From positions 1 to 64,000 of the forward strand of contig NZ_PJNW01000019.1 of the NCBI RefSeq assembly GCF_002844595.1: a stretch of 64,000 nt of DNA, written 5' to 3'. Positions 24,277 to 32,370 of this stretch are shown piece by piece. How positions within the stretch are numbered: position 1 is the first letter of the stretch; the number at the start of each line of letters is the position of its first letter. The position numbers were made by a program, and so were the translations under genes. The notes beneath the pieces are model-generated. The model had not been told where the DNA came from, did no database searches, and saw only the letters and a list, made by a program, of their open reading frames with translations. The stretch comes from Pleomorphomonas diazotrophica (GTDB lineage Bacteria > Pseudomonadota > Alphaproteobacteria > Rhizobiales > Pleomorphomonadaceae).

Positions 24277-24513
24277 GACCTTCGGCGCGTGACGATCCGA
24301 CTTTGGGCGTTCCCCAGTCTGACGGCCGAGTGTCTTGCCGCGTGCCTTTGCGGCGCCAAGGCCGGAGTTGCGGCCCCACCTTGAAAGTTCGGTGACAAGG
24401 ACTGCATCGACCTGCCTGGCTTGTGCCAGTGCCATCGCTTTCTTGCGCTCCGCCCAGTCGAGTTTTGCGCCGGAACCGGTTTCCTTGACGATCGCGGTCA
24501 CTTCATAGCGCAT
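24277..24513 (-). pseudogene. Serine recombinase (resolvase/invertase) remnant
   Basis: The frame reads RYEVTAIVKETGSGAKL, then ALAQARQVDAVLVTELSRWG, then jumps to GLGAAKARGKTLGRQTGERP. These match the middle and the DNA-binding hinge of Pin/resolvase-type serine recombinases, but the N-terminal catalytic serine region, the segment after SRWGR and the C-terminal HTH are missing. It lies in the Tn3-type cassette, so it is probably the decayed resolvase of the parent transposon. It is fused in frame with sequence before the lipoprotein gene, producing a misleading long open frame. Confidence 0.82.
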
Positions 24514-24902
24514 ATCTCGCCGCTTGGCTGGGCACATCCTGCTGACTGGAGAATACCTCTGGCCCATGGGTGAGAAAGCTCAGGGTGTCATTCCGCCCCC
24601 AGCCGGAACCGACCCCTGTACGCGCAACAGTATATCGGCCGCACATTGTGCGCCGCGGACACACTCGACTGGAATTTCGAGAAAGACGCGGAGCGGGTGA
24701 ACGGACGAGGTGCGTGTTTAACTTGTCGTTAACCAATTTGATGGGGAAATCGGGAGACGCCGCAAGGAGGTGCTCGCGGGATTACATGCCCGGGGAAGAC
24801 TCTGGGCCATCTAAGCACTGGAGCACGTAGTGCGCCGGATGCGGTTTCTTCCCAATAGTTGGGTGGGCTGCGATGCGTCAAGTCTACTCGCCATGTCCAG
24901 AT

Positions 24903-24916
24903 TTGACATGGATCAA
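24903..24916. promoter_or_regulatory. FNR/FixK-type site
   Basis: TTGAC-ATGG-ATCAA fits the TTGAY-N4-ATCAA consensus of Crp/FNR-family regulators, and lies inside a wider ATTTGA-N6-TCAAAT dyad. It is only 15 bp from the GTG start of the cysteine peptidase gene, so it might act as a repressor site or serve a leader-less promoter. Chance occurrence is possible. Confidence 0.5.
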
Positions 24917-24930
24917 ATGCGGGGTGTTCC

Positions 24931-25467
24931 GTGACCTCTGTTCTCGCACTGCTCGCCGGGCTTTACGTGGCCAACACATTGGGGCCGACAGGCTTCTATG
25001 ACATGTGCGACACGCAGCAGGCGGAGTGCGCGAAGGTGGCCCAGACGGAGAGCCTGAGCTTTGCCGAGGTGCGCCGGATCAATCTTCAGGTCAACAAGGC
25101 CATCCGCCCGACGCCGGAGCCGGCTGGGTCGGATGTTTGGACCGTCGGCCCCACGGACGGCGACTGCGACGACTATGTGATGACCAAGCGCCACCAGCTG
25201 ATCAAGGCCGGCTTCGGCAGCGACCGGGCGCGCGTCGCCGTCGGGCTCGCCAAGGGCCAGCTCCATGCGGTGCTGGTGGTCAACTTCGGCCGCAACTTCT
25301 ACGTCCTCGACAACCTGACCGACGAGATGCTGCCGGTGCAGCGGTCGGACGTCCGCATCCTCACCGTGCAGTCGACGGACAACCCCCGCGTCTGGCTGAG
25401 GGCGCCGGGAGGCGAGGCATCGCCGCAGCAGTCCGTGGTGGCGGCGCAGGGAGACGCGCGGCCATAA
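24931..25467 (+). CDS. Transglutaminase-like cysteine peptidase, paralogue 1
   Basis: 178-residue protein of the bacterial transglutaminase-like cysteine proteinase family. The catalytic triad is visible: cysteine in GDCDDYVMTKR (about 74), histidine in GQLHAVLVVNFG (about 108) and aspartate in YVLDNLTDE (about 122). The N-terminus VLALLAGLYVANT is a short hydrophobic, signal-like segment. GTG start with GGGGTG upstream, shared with paralogue 2 at 25699. The family is common in Rhizobiales and often next to phage or surface genes. The natural substrate is unknown. Confidence 0.87.
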   Translation: MTSVLALLAGLYVANTLGPTGFYDMCDTQQAECAKVAQTESLSFAEVRRINLQVNKAIRPTPEPAGSDVWTVGPTDGDCDDYVMTKRHQLIKAGFGSDRARVAVGLAKGQLHAVLVVNFGRNFYVLDNLTDEMLPVQRSDVRILTVQSTDNPRVWLRAPGGEASPQQSVVAAQGDARP

Positions 25468-25655
25468 CGGCCATTTTGCCAGTGCGCTTGAGTAACTTTA
25501 TTGGATATCGGAAGCATTTGCAGACGAATCTGCGTAATGTGTACGGAACTAGAGTATTTAAATATAGTTAATGTAGGTTTGACGAATATTACTACCAGTA
25601 GTGAACCGAGTTAGTCTTCGTCACGATTTTACATATGCATGTATCATACGAATAT

Positions 25656-25692
25656 CCCCGCAAGCCCACTTTCTCCGGGCTTGTCTGCGGGG
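25656..25692 (+). promoter_or_regulatory. Leader hairpin upstream of paralogue 2
   Basis: CCCCGCAAGCCC pairs with GGGCTT(GTCT)GCGGGG; the right arm contains the GCGGGG that precedes the GTG at 25699 and probably serves as ribosome site. A stem here could restrict translation. It is absent upstream of paralogue 1, which carries an FNR-like dyad instead. Confidence 0.45.
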
Positions 25693-25698
25693 TGTTGC

Positions 25699-26241
25699 GT
25701 GTCGTCCGTTCTCGCGTTGCTCATCGGGTTTTATGCAGCAAGTACATTGGGGCCGACCGGCTTCTACGAGATGTGCACCACGCAGCAAGTGGAATGCCTG
25801 CCCGTCGTTCAGACGCGGGGCCTCAGCTTCACCGAGATCGAGGGGATCAACCGGCGGGTCAACAGGGACATCCGGTCGATCGTCGAGCCGCCCGGGGTGG
25901 ATGTCTGGCGGATCGGCCCCCGCGAGGGCGACTGCGACGACTATGTGATGACCAAGCGCCAGAAGCTCATCAAGGCGGGTCTCGGCAGCGACCGGGCGCG
26001 CGTTGCCGTGGGCATGGCGAGGGGGCAGCTTCACGCGGTTCTCGTCGTCAACTTCGGGCCCTATTTCTACGTTCTCGACAACCTCACCGACGAGGTGCTG
26101 CCGGTGGAGAAATCGGCCGTCCGCATCGTCAGCGTCCAGTCGGCGGCCGACCCTCGCATGTGGCACAAGGCGCCGGGCGAGGACGCGGGAAACGGGCGGG
26201 CCGTTGCCGCCGCGCGGGATCTCCTGCGCCCGCCACGGTGA
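25699..26241 (+). CDS. Transglutaminase-like cysteine peptidase, paralogue 2
   Basis: 180-residue paralogue of the gene at 24931, identical in layout: VLALLIGFYAASTLGPTGFY start, catalytic GDCDDYVMTKRQKLIKAG, GQLHAVLVVNFGPYF and LDNLTDEVLP. The GTG at 25699 is chosen by alignment with paralogue 1 and the shared GGGGTGTT-N-C just upstream; an ATG 60 nt earlier would pass through the leader hairpin. Tandem duplication with divergence suggests separate regulation or targets. A phage-like structural gene follows 60 nt later. Confidence 0.87.
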   Translation: MSSVLALLIGFYAASTLGPTGFYEMCTTQQVECLPVVQTRGLSFTEIEGINRRVNRDIRSIVEPPGVDVWRIGPREGDCDDYVMTKRQKLIKAGLGSDRARVAVGMARGQLHAVLVVNFGPYFYVLDNLTDEVLPVEKSAVRIVSVQSAADPRMWHKAPGEDAGNGRAVAAARDLLRPPR

Positions 26242-26301
26242 AAACCGCTCGCATCTAGTTTGTCTGCCGATTGGGCCCAAGGCCTTTTTGGGGAGACGGA
26301 C

Positions 26302-27153
26302 ATGGTGCAGTCGCTGGCCAGCATCTACATGGGCGCGCGCGGGTCGCTGCCGCTGGAGGACATTGCCCAGTCGGGCGCGGTGAGCGGCGCCATCGCTGCC
26401 GTGGGCGATACGGTCGGCCTGGCGCTTTCGGCCTATAACGGCGCGGTCTTCGCCTGGTGGGGCACGTTCTCGGGCGTCGGCCTCGCCTTCGAGGCGTCCT
26501 ACGAGCCGTCGCTGTCCACCTGGGTGCCCATTTCGGCCGTGCCGGCCGCCGGTGGTTCGTCGCAGACGACGCTGTCGAGCCAGTCGGCCGCCAATGCCTA
26601 CGAGGTCTACGCGCCCGGCGCGCTCGCCGTCCGCCTGCGGGCGACGGCGCTGACTGCGGGGCCGATGAACGTGCGCGCCATTCCCGTCGCCATGATGCAG
26701 GACGTGGCGCCGGCCGTCGCCGGCGGCGCGGTGGATGTCAACGCCATCTCCTCCTCGTCCAACAAGCTGATCGGCGACGTGTCGTTGTCGCCGCGCGCCA
26801 CCTCGGCCGGGCTCGCAACCGTCGCCCGCCTGGTCAGCGCCGCCGCCAGCACCAACGCCGGGAGCGTGAAGGCCTCGGCCGGTCGGCTCTACAAGGCGCA
26901 CGGCTACAACGCGGCGACGGCGGTGCGCTTCCTCAAGCTGTACAACAAGGCGTCGGCGCCGACGGTGGGCACCGACGTGCCGGTGGCGACCATCCCTCTC
27001 AAGCCCTCCGACAGCTTCGACCTCGACCTCATCCCCATCGGCCAATATTTCTCCACCGGCATCGCCTACGCGCTGACCACCGGCGCGGCCGACGCCGACA
27101 CCGGCGCGCTGACGGCGGCGGATGTAGTGGGGCTGGCGTTCTGGTACGCGTGA
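26302..27153 (+). CDS. Phage-like structural protein
   Basis: 283-residue protein, Ala/Ser/Thr/Gly-rich with long beta-prone stretches and no signal peptide. The C-terminal 85 residues (KAHGYNAATAVRFLKLYNKA; IGQYFSTGIAYALTTGAADA; VGLAFWYA) resemble the receptor-side or head-surface proteins found in tailed phages of this host group. A fragment of a paralogue lies at 29758-29882. GGGGAG precedes the ATG at 26302. I cannot name the exact family; tail, fibre-associated or head decoration roles are all possible. Confidence 0.65.
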   Translation: MVQSLASIYMGARGSLPLEDIAQSGAVSGAIAAVGDTVGLALSAYNGAVFAWWGTFSGVGLAFEASYEPSLSTWVPISAVPAAGGSSQTTLSSQSAANAYEVYAPGALAVRLRATALTAGPMNVRAIPVAMMQDVAPAVAGGAVDVNAISSSSNKLIGDVSLSPRATSAGLATVARLVSAAASTNAGSVKASAGRLYKAHGYNAATAVRFLKLYNKASAPTVGTDVPVATIPLKPSDSFDLDLIPIGQYFSTGIAYALTTGAADADTGALTAADVVGLAFWYA

Positions 27154-27322
27154 GGGGGAGACCTATAAGAGCGGCTCGCCTTCTCGTCCTGAGGTCCCCG
27201 CCTGCGCGGGGATGACAATCTACTCATAGGTTATGTTATTGTTTCATATATATAATCCTGTCATCCTGCGCTTCAGGCGCAGGACCTCAGGCAGGATAGG
27301 GCGCGCGGCCCATATCGGGCTC
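27154..27322. repeat. DPR10, complete
   Basis: Begins in GGGGGAGACCTATAAG directly after the phage-like gene; left hairpin CCCCGC-CTGC-GCGGGG; right hairpin arms CCTGCGC and GCGCAGG around a TTCAG loop; ends at CCCATATCGGGC. The gene end plus this repeat recurs at 29758-30098 (fragment plus DPR11). Confidence 0.9.
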
Positions 27323-27345
27323 GAAGCTTCGCCGACGTCGGCTTC

Positions 27346-28314
27346 TCATGGCCTGAGCAGCACGCTTCCCGTCGTCCTGCCGGCTTCGAGATCGGTGTGG
27401 GCGGCGGCGACGTCGGCGAGGGGGTAAGCGTGGCCGATGGTCGCCGTGATGCCTGATGCCATCGCCTCGATCACCGCCCGGCCTGCCGTCCGGTAGGTGT
27501 CCGGTTCGGCCGCATAGGCCATCACGCTGGGCCGCGACAGCGACAGCGAGCGGAGTGGCCCGAGGGCGGTGACCTCCACCGGCGGGATCGGGCCGGCCGC
27601 CTGGCCGACGCTCGCCACCATGCCGAACTTGCGCACGGCCGCGAAGGTTCTGGCCAGCGTCGAGCCGCCGATGCCGTCGATGGCGAAATCGACGCCTTTG
27701 CCGCCCGTGAGGTCGGCGACGAAGGTGGCAAAGTCGACGTCGCGGCCGGCGATGACGTGATCGGCGCCGGCCGCCCGCGCCAGATCGGCCTTGGCTTCGC
27801 TGCCCACGGTGGCGAACACTTCGGCACCAAGAAGCTTGGCCCAGCGCGTCAGGATGATGCCGAGGCCGCCGGCGGCGGCATGGATGAGAAGCCGCGTGCC
27901 GGCCGTGACGGGATAGACGCGGGTAAGCAGCATGTGGGCGGTCAGGGCCTTGAAGAAGGTGGCGGCGGCGGTGTCGTCGGACAGGTCGGCCGGCAACAGG
28001 TGCAACCGTTCGGCGTCGACAATCCTCGTGTCGCAATAGGCGCCGGCCGGCGGGCCGCCGTAGACCACGCGATCGCCGGGCGTCAGGCCGCCTGTGCCTT
28101 CGCCGACCGCTTCGACGATGCCTGCCGCCTCGACGCCGGGAATGCCGCCGGGCAGGGGATAGAGCCCGGTACGGTGATAGATGTCGAGAAAGTTCATGCC
28201 GATGGCGGTCTGGCGCAGCAGCACCTCGCCGGTCCCGGGAGGCGGTGGGGTGAAGTTTTCGATGTGGAGGCGCTCCGGCCCGCCCGGCTGCCTTACGACG
28301 ACGCGCATGCCCAT
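27346..28314 (-). CDS. NADPH:quinone oxidoreductase, zinc-independent MDR type
   Basis: 322-residue medium-chain reductase. Features: GMNFLDIYHRTGLYPLPGGI, GVEAAGIVEAVGEG, GDRVVYGGPP, and a Rossmann motif HAAAGGLGIILTRWAKLLGA near 145. The absence of catalytic cysteine/histidine zinc ligands places it with quinone reductases (Qor). ATG at 28314 is supported by AGGGAG about 9 nt upstream. It is divergent from a LysR gene with a dyad between, and the LysR protein is its likely regulator. Confidence 0.9.
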   Translation of the reverse strand: MGMRVVVRQPGGPERLHIENFTPPPPGTGEVLLRQTAIGMNFLDIYHRTGLYPLPGGIPGVEAAGIVEAVGEGTGGLTPGDRVVYGGPPAGAYCDTRIVDAERLHLLPADLSDDTAAATFFKALTAHMLLTRVYPVTAGTRLLIHAAAGGLGIILTRWAKLLGAEVFATVGSEAKADLARAAGADHVIAGRDVDFATFVADLTGGKGVDFAIDGIGGSTLARTFAAVRKFGMVASVGQAAGPIPPVEVTALGPLRSLSLSRPSVMAYAAEPDTYRTAGRAVIEAMASGITATIGHAYPLADVAAAHTDLEAGRTTGSVLLRP

Positions 28315-28370
28315 AATGGGAACTCCCTTGAGATGATCGATGTGGCAGGCTGCCATGGCTTGGCTTGTGA

Positions 28371-28408
28371 ATTAATTCCCTGTAATCGATCATCGCATGG
28401 GAATAAAT
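28371..28408. promoter_or_regulatory. LysR-type binding region in divergent promoter
   Basis: ATTAATTCCC and GGGAATAAAT form a 10-bp inverted repeat with one mismatch separated by 18 bp, between the quinone reductase and LysR genes. Position and size fit a LysR tetramer site. Confidence 0.6.
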
Positions 28409-28412
28409 TGAC

Positions 28413-29258
28413 ATGGTCGACTGGGAAAACCTGCGCTTTCTGTCCGTGCTGGCGCGCGAGGGCAGCTTCTCGGCGTCGGCACGCCAGCTCGGCGTCGAGC
28501 ATGCCACGGTCAGCCGTCGCCTTGCGGCGCTGGAGGCCGAGTGCGGTTTGCGCCTCATCGATCGGCGCGGCAGGAAGGTGACGCTGACGGCCGCAGGCCA
28601 GCGCATGGCCGAGGTGGCGCTCAGCATGGACGAGGCGGCGATCGGCGTGGCGAGGCTTGTCGCCTCGGCGCAGGTCGGGCTGTCCGGCAAGGTCATTCTC
28701 AGCGCGCCGCCGGCGCTCGCCATGGTGCGGCTGATCGGCCCGCTGGCCCGGCTCAGGGAGAAGCACCCGGGGCTGATGATCCAGTTGGTGGGCGAAAGCC
28801 GGGAAGCCTCGCTCGACCGCCGCGAGGCGGATGTGGCCGTGCGGCTTTCGAGGCCGGAGAAGGGCGATCTCACCATCCGCCGCATCGGCCAGATCGCCTT
28901 CCGCTTCTGCGCGAGCGAGCGCTATCTCGCGGCAACCCCGCCCGAGAGGTGGCAGTTCATCGCCTATGAAGGCGGCTCGATGGAAAATGCGCCGCAGTCG
29001 ATCCGCCTCAGGGCTTTCGCGGCGGGCCGTCCGGTGGGGTTTTGTGCCAACTCCGCCGAGCTGCAGATGGCGGCGGCGGTGGCCGGGGCGGGCGTGGCCA
29101 TCCTTCCCGATTTCCTGGCGGAGACCGCGCCTCGCCTTGTCGCCATCGACGACGGCGAGGCCCCACTGCAACGCGACGTGTGGCTGGTCACCCACCGCGA
29201 TCTCAGCCACACGCCGGCCGTGCGCGCGGTGGTGGAGGCACTGACGGCGGCGATCTGA
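28413..29258 (+). CDS. LysR-family transcriptional regulator
   Basis: 281-residue regulator. The N-terminal winged HTH is VDWENLRFLSVLAREGSFSA followed by RQLGVEHATVSRRLAALE; the co-inducer domain begins near residue 90 (LSGKVILSAPPALAMVRLIG). This is the usual LysR length for the subgroup that controls neighbouring oxidoreductases. It is transcribed away from the quinone reductase gene from a shared 98-bp intergenic region, so it most likely controls that gene and itself. The inducer is unknown. Confidence 0.92.
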   Translation: MVDWENLRFLSVLAREGSFSASARQLGVEHATVSRRLAALEAECGLRLIDRRGRKVTLTAAGQRMAEVALSMDEAAIGVARLVASAQVGLSGKVILSAPPALAMVRLIGPLARLREKHPGLMIQLVGESREASLDRREADVAVRLSRPEKGDLTIRRIGQIAFRFCASERYLAATPPERWQFIAYEGGSMENAPQSIRLRAFAAGRPVGFCANSAELQMAAAVAGAGVAILPDFLAETAPRLVAIDDGEAPLQRDVWLVTHRDLSHTPAVRAVVEALTAAI

Positions 29259-29326
29259 GGGGGCATTGCAGCCGTCAACGGAATACCTATTCTGTGCCCG
29301 TGCCCATAGTCCCACAGGGGAGCCGC

Positions 29327-29695
29327 GTGCAGCCGCAAGACCACATGAAACTCTACGAAGCCAAGCTCGCTGGGCGGCGCTTCGACGAGGTCGCCCCGCT
29401 TCTGTCGGCGGAGGCGGTCTTCTGGTTCACCGACGGCACCCATCGCGGCATCGACGCGATCAGAGCCGCGTTCGAGGATACCTGGCGCACGCTTCAGAAC
29501 GAGGTGTATTGGCTGGAGGATGTCGACTGGATCGCGGTGGGCGACACGGCCGCGAGCTGCACCTACCGCTTCCGCTGGACGGCCGACATCGACGGGACGG
29601 CCTGTGCAGGCGAGGGGCGCGGCACCACCGTGTTGCGCAAGGAGGGCGGTGAATGGAAGATCGTCCACGAGCACCTCAGCCGCTTTCCGAAGTGA
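29327..29695 (+). CDS. SnoaL-like/NTF2-fold protein
   Basis: 122-residue small-barrel protein: AGRRFDEVAPLLSAEAVFWF, GTHRGIDAIRAAFEDTW and GEWKIVHEHLSRFPK are typical of the nuclear-transport-factor-2-like ketosteroid-isomerase/SnoaL superfamily. The GTG at 29327 is preferred because GGGGAG lies 6 nt upstream; ATG at 29345 is the alternative. Such proteins act as small isomerases, hydrolases or binding modules; nothing local identifies a substrate. Confidence 0.8.
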   Translation: MQPQDHMKLYEAKLAGRRFDEVAPLLSAEAVFWFTDGTHRGIDAIRAAFEDTWRTLQNEVYWLEDVDWIAVGDTAASCTYRFRWTADIDGTACAGEGRGTTVLRKEGGEWKIVHEHLSRFPK

Positions 29696-29757
29696 CCGCG
29701 AGTTCGATGGGCTCCGCCCGTTATCCGGCTCTCTGAAGCGCCGCCGAGGGAGATCGG

Positions 29758-29882
29758 GAACACCGATCGGCCAATACTTCTCGAAAGGCATTGCCTACGC
29801 GCTTACTACCGGTGCGGCCGACACGGACACCGGCGCGCTGAAGGCAGATGACGTGGCGGCTCTGACCTTCCGGTACGCGTGA
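29758..29882 (+). pseudogene. C-terminal fragment of a phage-like gene
   Basis: About 40 codons (PIGQYFSKGIAYALTTGAAD to LTFRYA) match the end of the gene at 26302-27153, with many synonymous differences; both are followed at the same distance by a DPR. The rest of the gene is missing and there is no start. The copy is diverged, so the duplication is old or came from a related phage. Confidence 0.88.
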
Positions 29883-30098
29883 GGGGAGACCTATATTGGC
29901 GTCGGCGCCTTCTCGTCCTGAGGTCCCCGCCTTCGCGGGGATGACAATTCATTGATATAAAACATATGGGTAGCGCTTCACATGCAGGTTCGCGCCCGCT
30001 GCCATCATGCTGTCATCCTCGCGAAAGCCGCTTGCATTCGCGTGCGAATGCAAGGCGGACCTCGGGCAGGATAGAGCAAGAGGCTTGTATGGGGCGAT
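29883..30098. repeat. DPR11 with nested palindrome
   Basis: Left arm with hairpin CCCCGC-CTTC-GCGGGG; centre ends GCTGCCATCATGC as in DPR9; right arm carries the nested palindrome at 30031-30054 with arms CTTGCATTCGC and GCGAATGCAAG, which differ from the common form by one compensated pair. Confidence 0.88.
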
Positions 30099-30138
30099 GA
30101 CGATGAGTCCGGCGGGCTGCGTCTCCGCCCTCTTGCGT

Positions 30139-30444
30139 TCAGGCGTCGTCGCCCATGTCGTCGGCGGCGATGTCCCGGTACCGGCTCAATACCCTGACGA
30201 CGTCGATGGCGTTGGGTTGCACGGCATAGAAGATGACGTAGTTGCCGATCGGGAAGCTGCGGATGCCGGGGCTGAGTTCCGGGCGTGCCCGACCGGCCAG
30301 CGGGGTTTCGGCCAGCATGGCGAGCACGCTCTCGATCCGTCGCAAAAGGCGATCGGCGGCCGCCTCGTTGTCCTCGGCGACATAGGTCCAGATCTCGATG
30401 AGATCGAGGCGCGCCCGAGGGCGGCGGACGATCTCAAGCCTCAT
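30139..30444 (-). CDS. parE: ParE-type toxin
   Basis: 101-residue RelE/ParE-fold toxin. Typical parts: RPRARLDLIEIWTYVAEDNE at the N-terminus, ADRLLRRIESVLAMLAETPL, GRARPELSPGIRSFPIGNYV and VVRVLSRYRDIA. ParE proteins poison DNA gyrase. It overlaps the antitoxin gene by 4 nt (ATGA), antitoxin first, the usual ParDE order. Length and all conserved segments are intact, so it is probably active. Confidence 0.92.
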   Translation of the reverse strand: MRLEIVRRPRARLDLIEIWTYVAEDNEAAADRLLRRIESVLAMLAETPLAGRARPELSPGIRSFPIGNYVIFYAVQPNAIDVVRVLSRYRDIAADDMGDDA

Positions 30445-30707
30445 GATGGCAGCTTCTTTCCCGCCTTGAGCTCACGCGCCTCCTCGATGATGGCGTCCAT
30501 GTCCATGGGCGTCGACGGGCCGCTGTCGAGGCCCTCGGCGATGTCGCGCCGGAGGGCGTCGAGCTTGGCTTGCCTGAGGCTCTCCTGCTCTTCGAGAAGG
30601 CGGAGGCCGTCGCGCAGCACTTCGCTCGCCGAGGCGTAGCGGCCGCTGGCGACCAGTTGCTTGACGAAGCCCTCGAAGCGATCGCCGAGTGTGTAGCTGG
30701 ACGGCAT
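30441..30707 (-). CDS. parD: ParD-type antitoxin
   Basis: 88-residue ribbon-helix-helix antitoxin: YTLGDRFEGFVKQLVASGRY then SASEVLRDGLRLLEEQES, followed by a flexible acidic tail that wraps the toxin. The ATG at 30707 has AAGGAG 7 nt upstream; a GTG 6 nt earlier is less likely. An inverted repeat TATCAT-TTT-ATGATA lies 26 bp upstream and fits autoregulation. Confidence 0.92.
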   Translation of the reverse strand: MPSSYTLGDRFEGFVKQLVASGRYASASEVLRDGLRLLEEQESLRQAKLDALRRDIAEGLDSGPSTPMDMDAIIEEARELKAGKKLPS

Positions 30708-30732
30708 GGGCACTCTCCTTTGTCGCCACTTA

Positions 30733-30747
30733 TATCATTTTATGATA
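30733..30747. promoter_or_regulatory. ParD operator
   Basis: Perfect dyad TATCAT-TTT-ATGATA just upstream of the parDE start; likely overlaps the promoter of the pair. Confidence 0.75.
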
Positions 30748-30768
30748 GTCGCTCCAAGAGCTCGTGCC

Positions 30769-31422
30769 TCACGCCACCGCCACCCAGCCGCGGAAGGAGA
30801 AAGCCGCGTAGAAGAGGGCGATCTCGTAGAAGCCGGCCTCGCGGAGGAGGGCTTCGTCTTCCTCCGCCGTCAGCACTGGCAGGCGCTCGGCCATGGTGGC
30901 GGCGGCGTCCGGGTTGGCGGTGGTGCCGGCGAAGGTCAGCGAGCGGGCGAGCCAACGGGTGAGGTCGGCACCCTCGGCGGCGCTGTGGTGGGCGACCACC
31001 AGCGCCGCGCCGGGGCGGAGGCGGCGGTGGATCTCGGCAAGGGTGCGGAGGCGTTCGTCGCGATCGAGGAAATGCAGCGTCAACAGGCAGGTGGCGCCGT
31101 CGAACGGGCCTTCCGGCGCGTCCTCGACATAGCCCTGCCGGAGGTCGGCGCGCGACGCGAGCGGGCCGAGGGTGTGGCGGGCGAGGTCGAGCATGCCGGC
31201 CGAGGGATCGACGCCCAGGAAGCGCCAGCCGGGCTCAGCCTCGGCGAAGGCCTTGAGCTCAAGGCCGCCGCCGGCGCCGACCACCAGGATCTCGGCATTA
31301 TCAGACGCCCGTTCGGCCATGAGGATGGCCGCCATGCGGTGGAGGTCGGCAAGGCCGGGCACCTTCTTGGGCGTCGCCTCGGCATAGCTGGCGACGACGG
31401 CGGGATCGGAGAAGGGCGTCAT
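30769..31422 (-). CDS. Class I SAM-dependent methyltransferase
   Basis: 217-residue methyltransferase with motif I ILVVGAGGGLELKAF (about 45-59), FLGVDPSAGMLDLAR (post-I acidic residue) and LHFLDRDERLRTLAEIHRRL. The substrate cannot be read from sequence. Its ATG overlaps the stop of the flavin oxidoreductase upstream (ATGA), so the two are co-translated and probably act in one process such as detoxification. Length is normal. Confidence 0.88.
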   Translation of the reverse strand: MTPFSDPAVVASYAEATPKKVPGLADLHRMAAILMAERASDNAEILVVGAGGGLELKAFAEAEPGWRFLGVDPSAGMLDLARHTLGPLASRADLRQGYVEDAPEGPFDGATCLLTLHFLDRDERLRTLAEIHRRLRPGAALVVAHHSAAEGADLTRWLARSLTFAGTTANPDAAATMAERLPVLTAEEDEALLREAGFYEIALFYAAFSFRGWVAVA

Positions 31423-32312
31423 CCGAACACCAGGGCGCGGTGGACCGACAGGGCGGCGGTGGCGCCGTCGGCGACGGCGAGGCTGACGCTGTGCGGCGCG
31501 TGGGCGATGTCGCCGGCGGCGTAGAGGCCGGGGACGGTGGTCTTGCGCTCGGCGTCGGTGATGACGATCTCGCCGAGCGGCGCCTCCTCGATGGCGGCGC
31601 CGAGCTCGGCGGCGATGGGGCTGGCGAGCGAGGAATAGGGCGCCACGTAGAGAGCGTCGAGCGGGCTCTCGCGCCCGTCTTCCAGCACGGCGGCGGTAAG
31701 CTGCGGGCCGTCGCCGATGACGCTCTGGAGCGGCGCCGGCTCGATGGCGATGCCGCGCTTTCTGAGGGTTGCCGCGTCCGCTGCGTCGAGGGTGGCGCCG
31801 TTCAGGTAGAGCGTGGTCGGCCCCCATTCGGCGATCAGGAGCGCCTGATGGACGGAGGCCGGACGGCGGTAGAGCACGCCGAGCTTCTGGCCGGCGAACT
31901 CGAAGCCGTGGCAATAGGGGCAGTGCAGCACCGTCTTGCCCCAGCGCTCCCAGAGGCCGGGCACCGGGTCGAGCCGGTCGCTGAGGCCGAAGGCGAGGAT
32001 GGCGAGGCGGGAGCTGATCGTCTCGCCGCTGGCGAGCGTGAAGGAAAAGCCGCCCTCCTCGATGCTGGCCGAGGTGGCCTCGTCCTCGATCATCCGGACG
32101 GTGGGATAGGCGACGAGCTGGCCGCGCGCCGTGGCGAGGATGTCGCGCGGGGCGCTGCCGTCGAAGCCGAGGAAGCCGTGCGAGGCGCTGGCGAAGCGGT
32201 TGCGCGGCTGGCCGGCGTCGATCACCACCACGTCGCGGCGGGCTCTGCCGAGATAGGTGGCGGCGGCAAGGCCGGCAAAGGCGCCGCCGACGATGACGAC
32301 ATCATGCTGCAT
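31419..32312 (-). CDS. Thioredoxin-reductase-like FAD/NAD(P) oxidoreductase
   Basis: 297-residue two-domain flavoprotein. FAD motif VVIVGGAFAGLAAATYLGRA near residue 4, redox-active HCPYCHGFE near 133 (CxxC), and a second FAD-binding GLYAAGDIAHAPHSV near 267. This is the TrxB-like group that lacks a known thioredoxin partner; family members reduce small disulfides or act as alkyl-hydroperoxide partners. ATG at 32312 is chosen because the frame upstream is rich in Pro/Arg and lacks the fold. A GTAAC dyad lies upstream. Confidence 0.9.
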   Translation of the reverse strand: MQHDVVIVGGAFAGLAAATYLGRARRDVVVIDAGQPRNRFASASHGFLGFDGSAPRDILATARGQLVAYPTVRMIEDEATSASIEEGGFSFTLASGETISSRLAILAFGLSDRLDPVPGLWERWGKTVLHCPYCHGFEFAGQKLGVLYRRPASVHQALLIAEWGPTTLYLNGATLDAADAATLRKRGIAIEPAPLQSVIGDGPQLTAAVLEDGRESPLDALYVAPYSSLASPIAAELGAAIEEAPLGEIVITDAERKTTVPGLYAAGDIAHAPHSVSLAVADGATAALSVHRALVFG

Positions 32313-32370
32313 GGTCGGGCTCCTTGGGCGGGCGGCCGAGGAGACGCCTTCGGCCGGTGTGGACACTCAT

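Larger units (their letters stand above)
23220..24616. mobile_element. Tn3-type 38-bp inverted-repeat cassette without transposase
   Basis: Bounded by 23220-23257 and, inverted, 24579-24616. Both start GGGGTCGGTTCCGG and are exactly 38 nt with five mismatches, the length and GGGG start typical of Tn3-family ends. Inside are a lipoprotein hydrolase gene and a decayed serine recombinase; no tnpA is present, so it could only move by a transposase acting in trans. The interior is clearly less GC-rich than its surroundings. Flanking pentamers (TATGC and TGTAC) do not match, so no target duplication is visible. Confidence 0.78.

Noticed and set aside
23215-24621. A 5-bp target-site duplication around the Tn3-type cassette.
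   Set aside because: The flanking pentamers TATGC and TGTAC do not match, so a duplication cannot be claimed.
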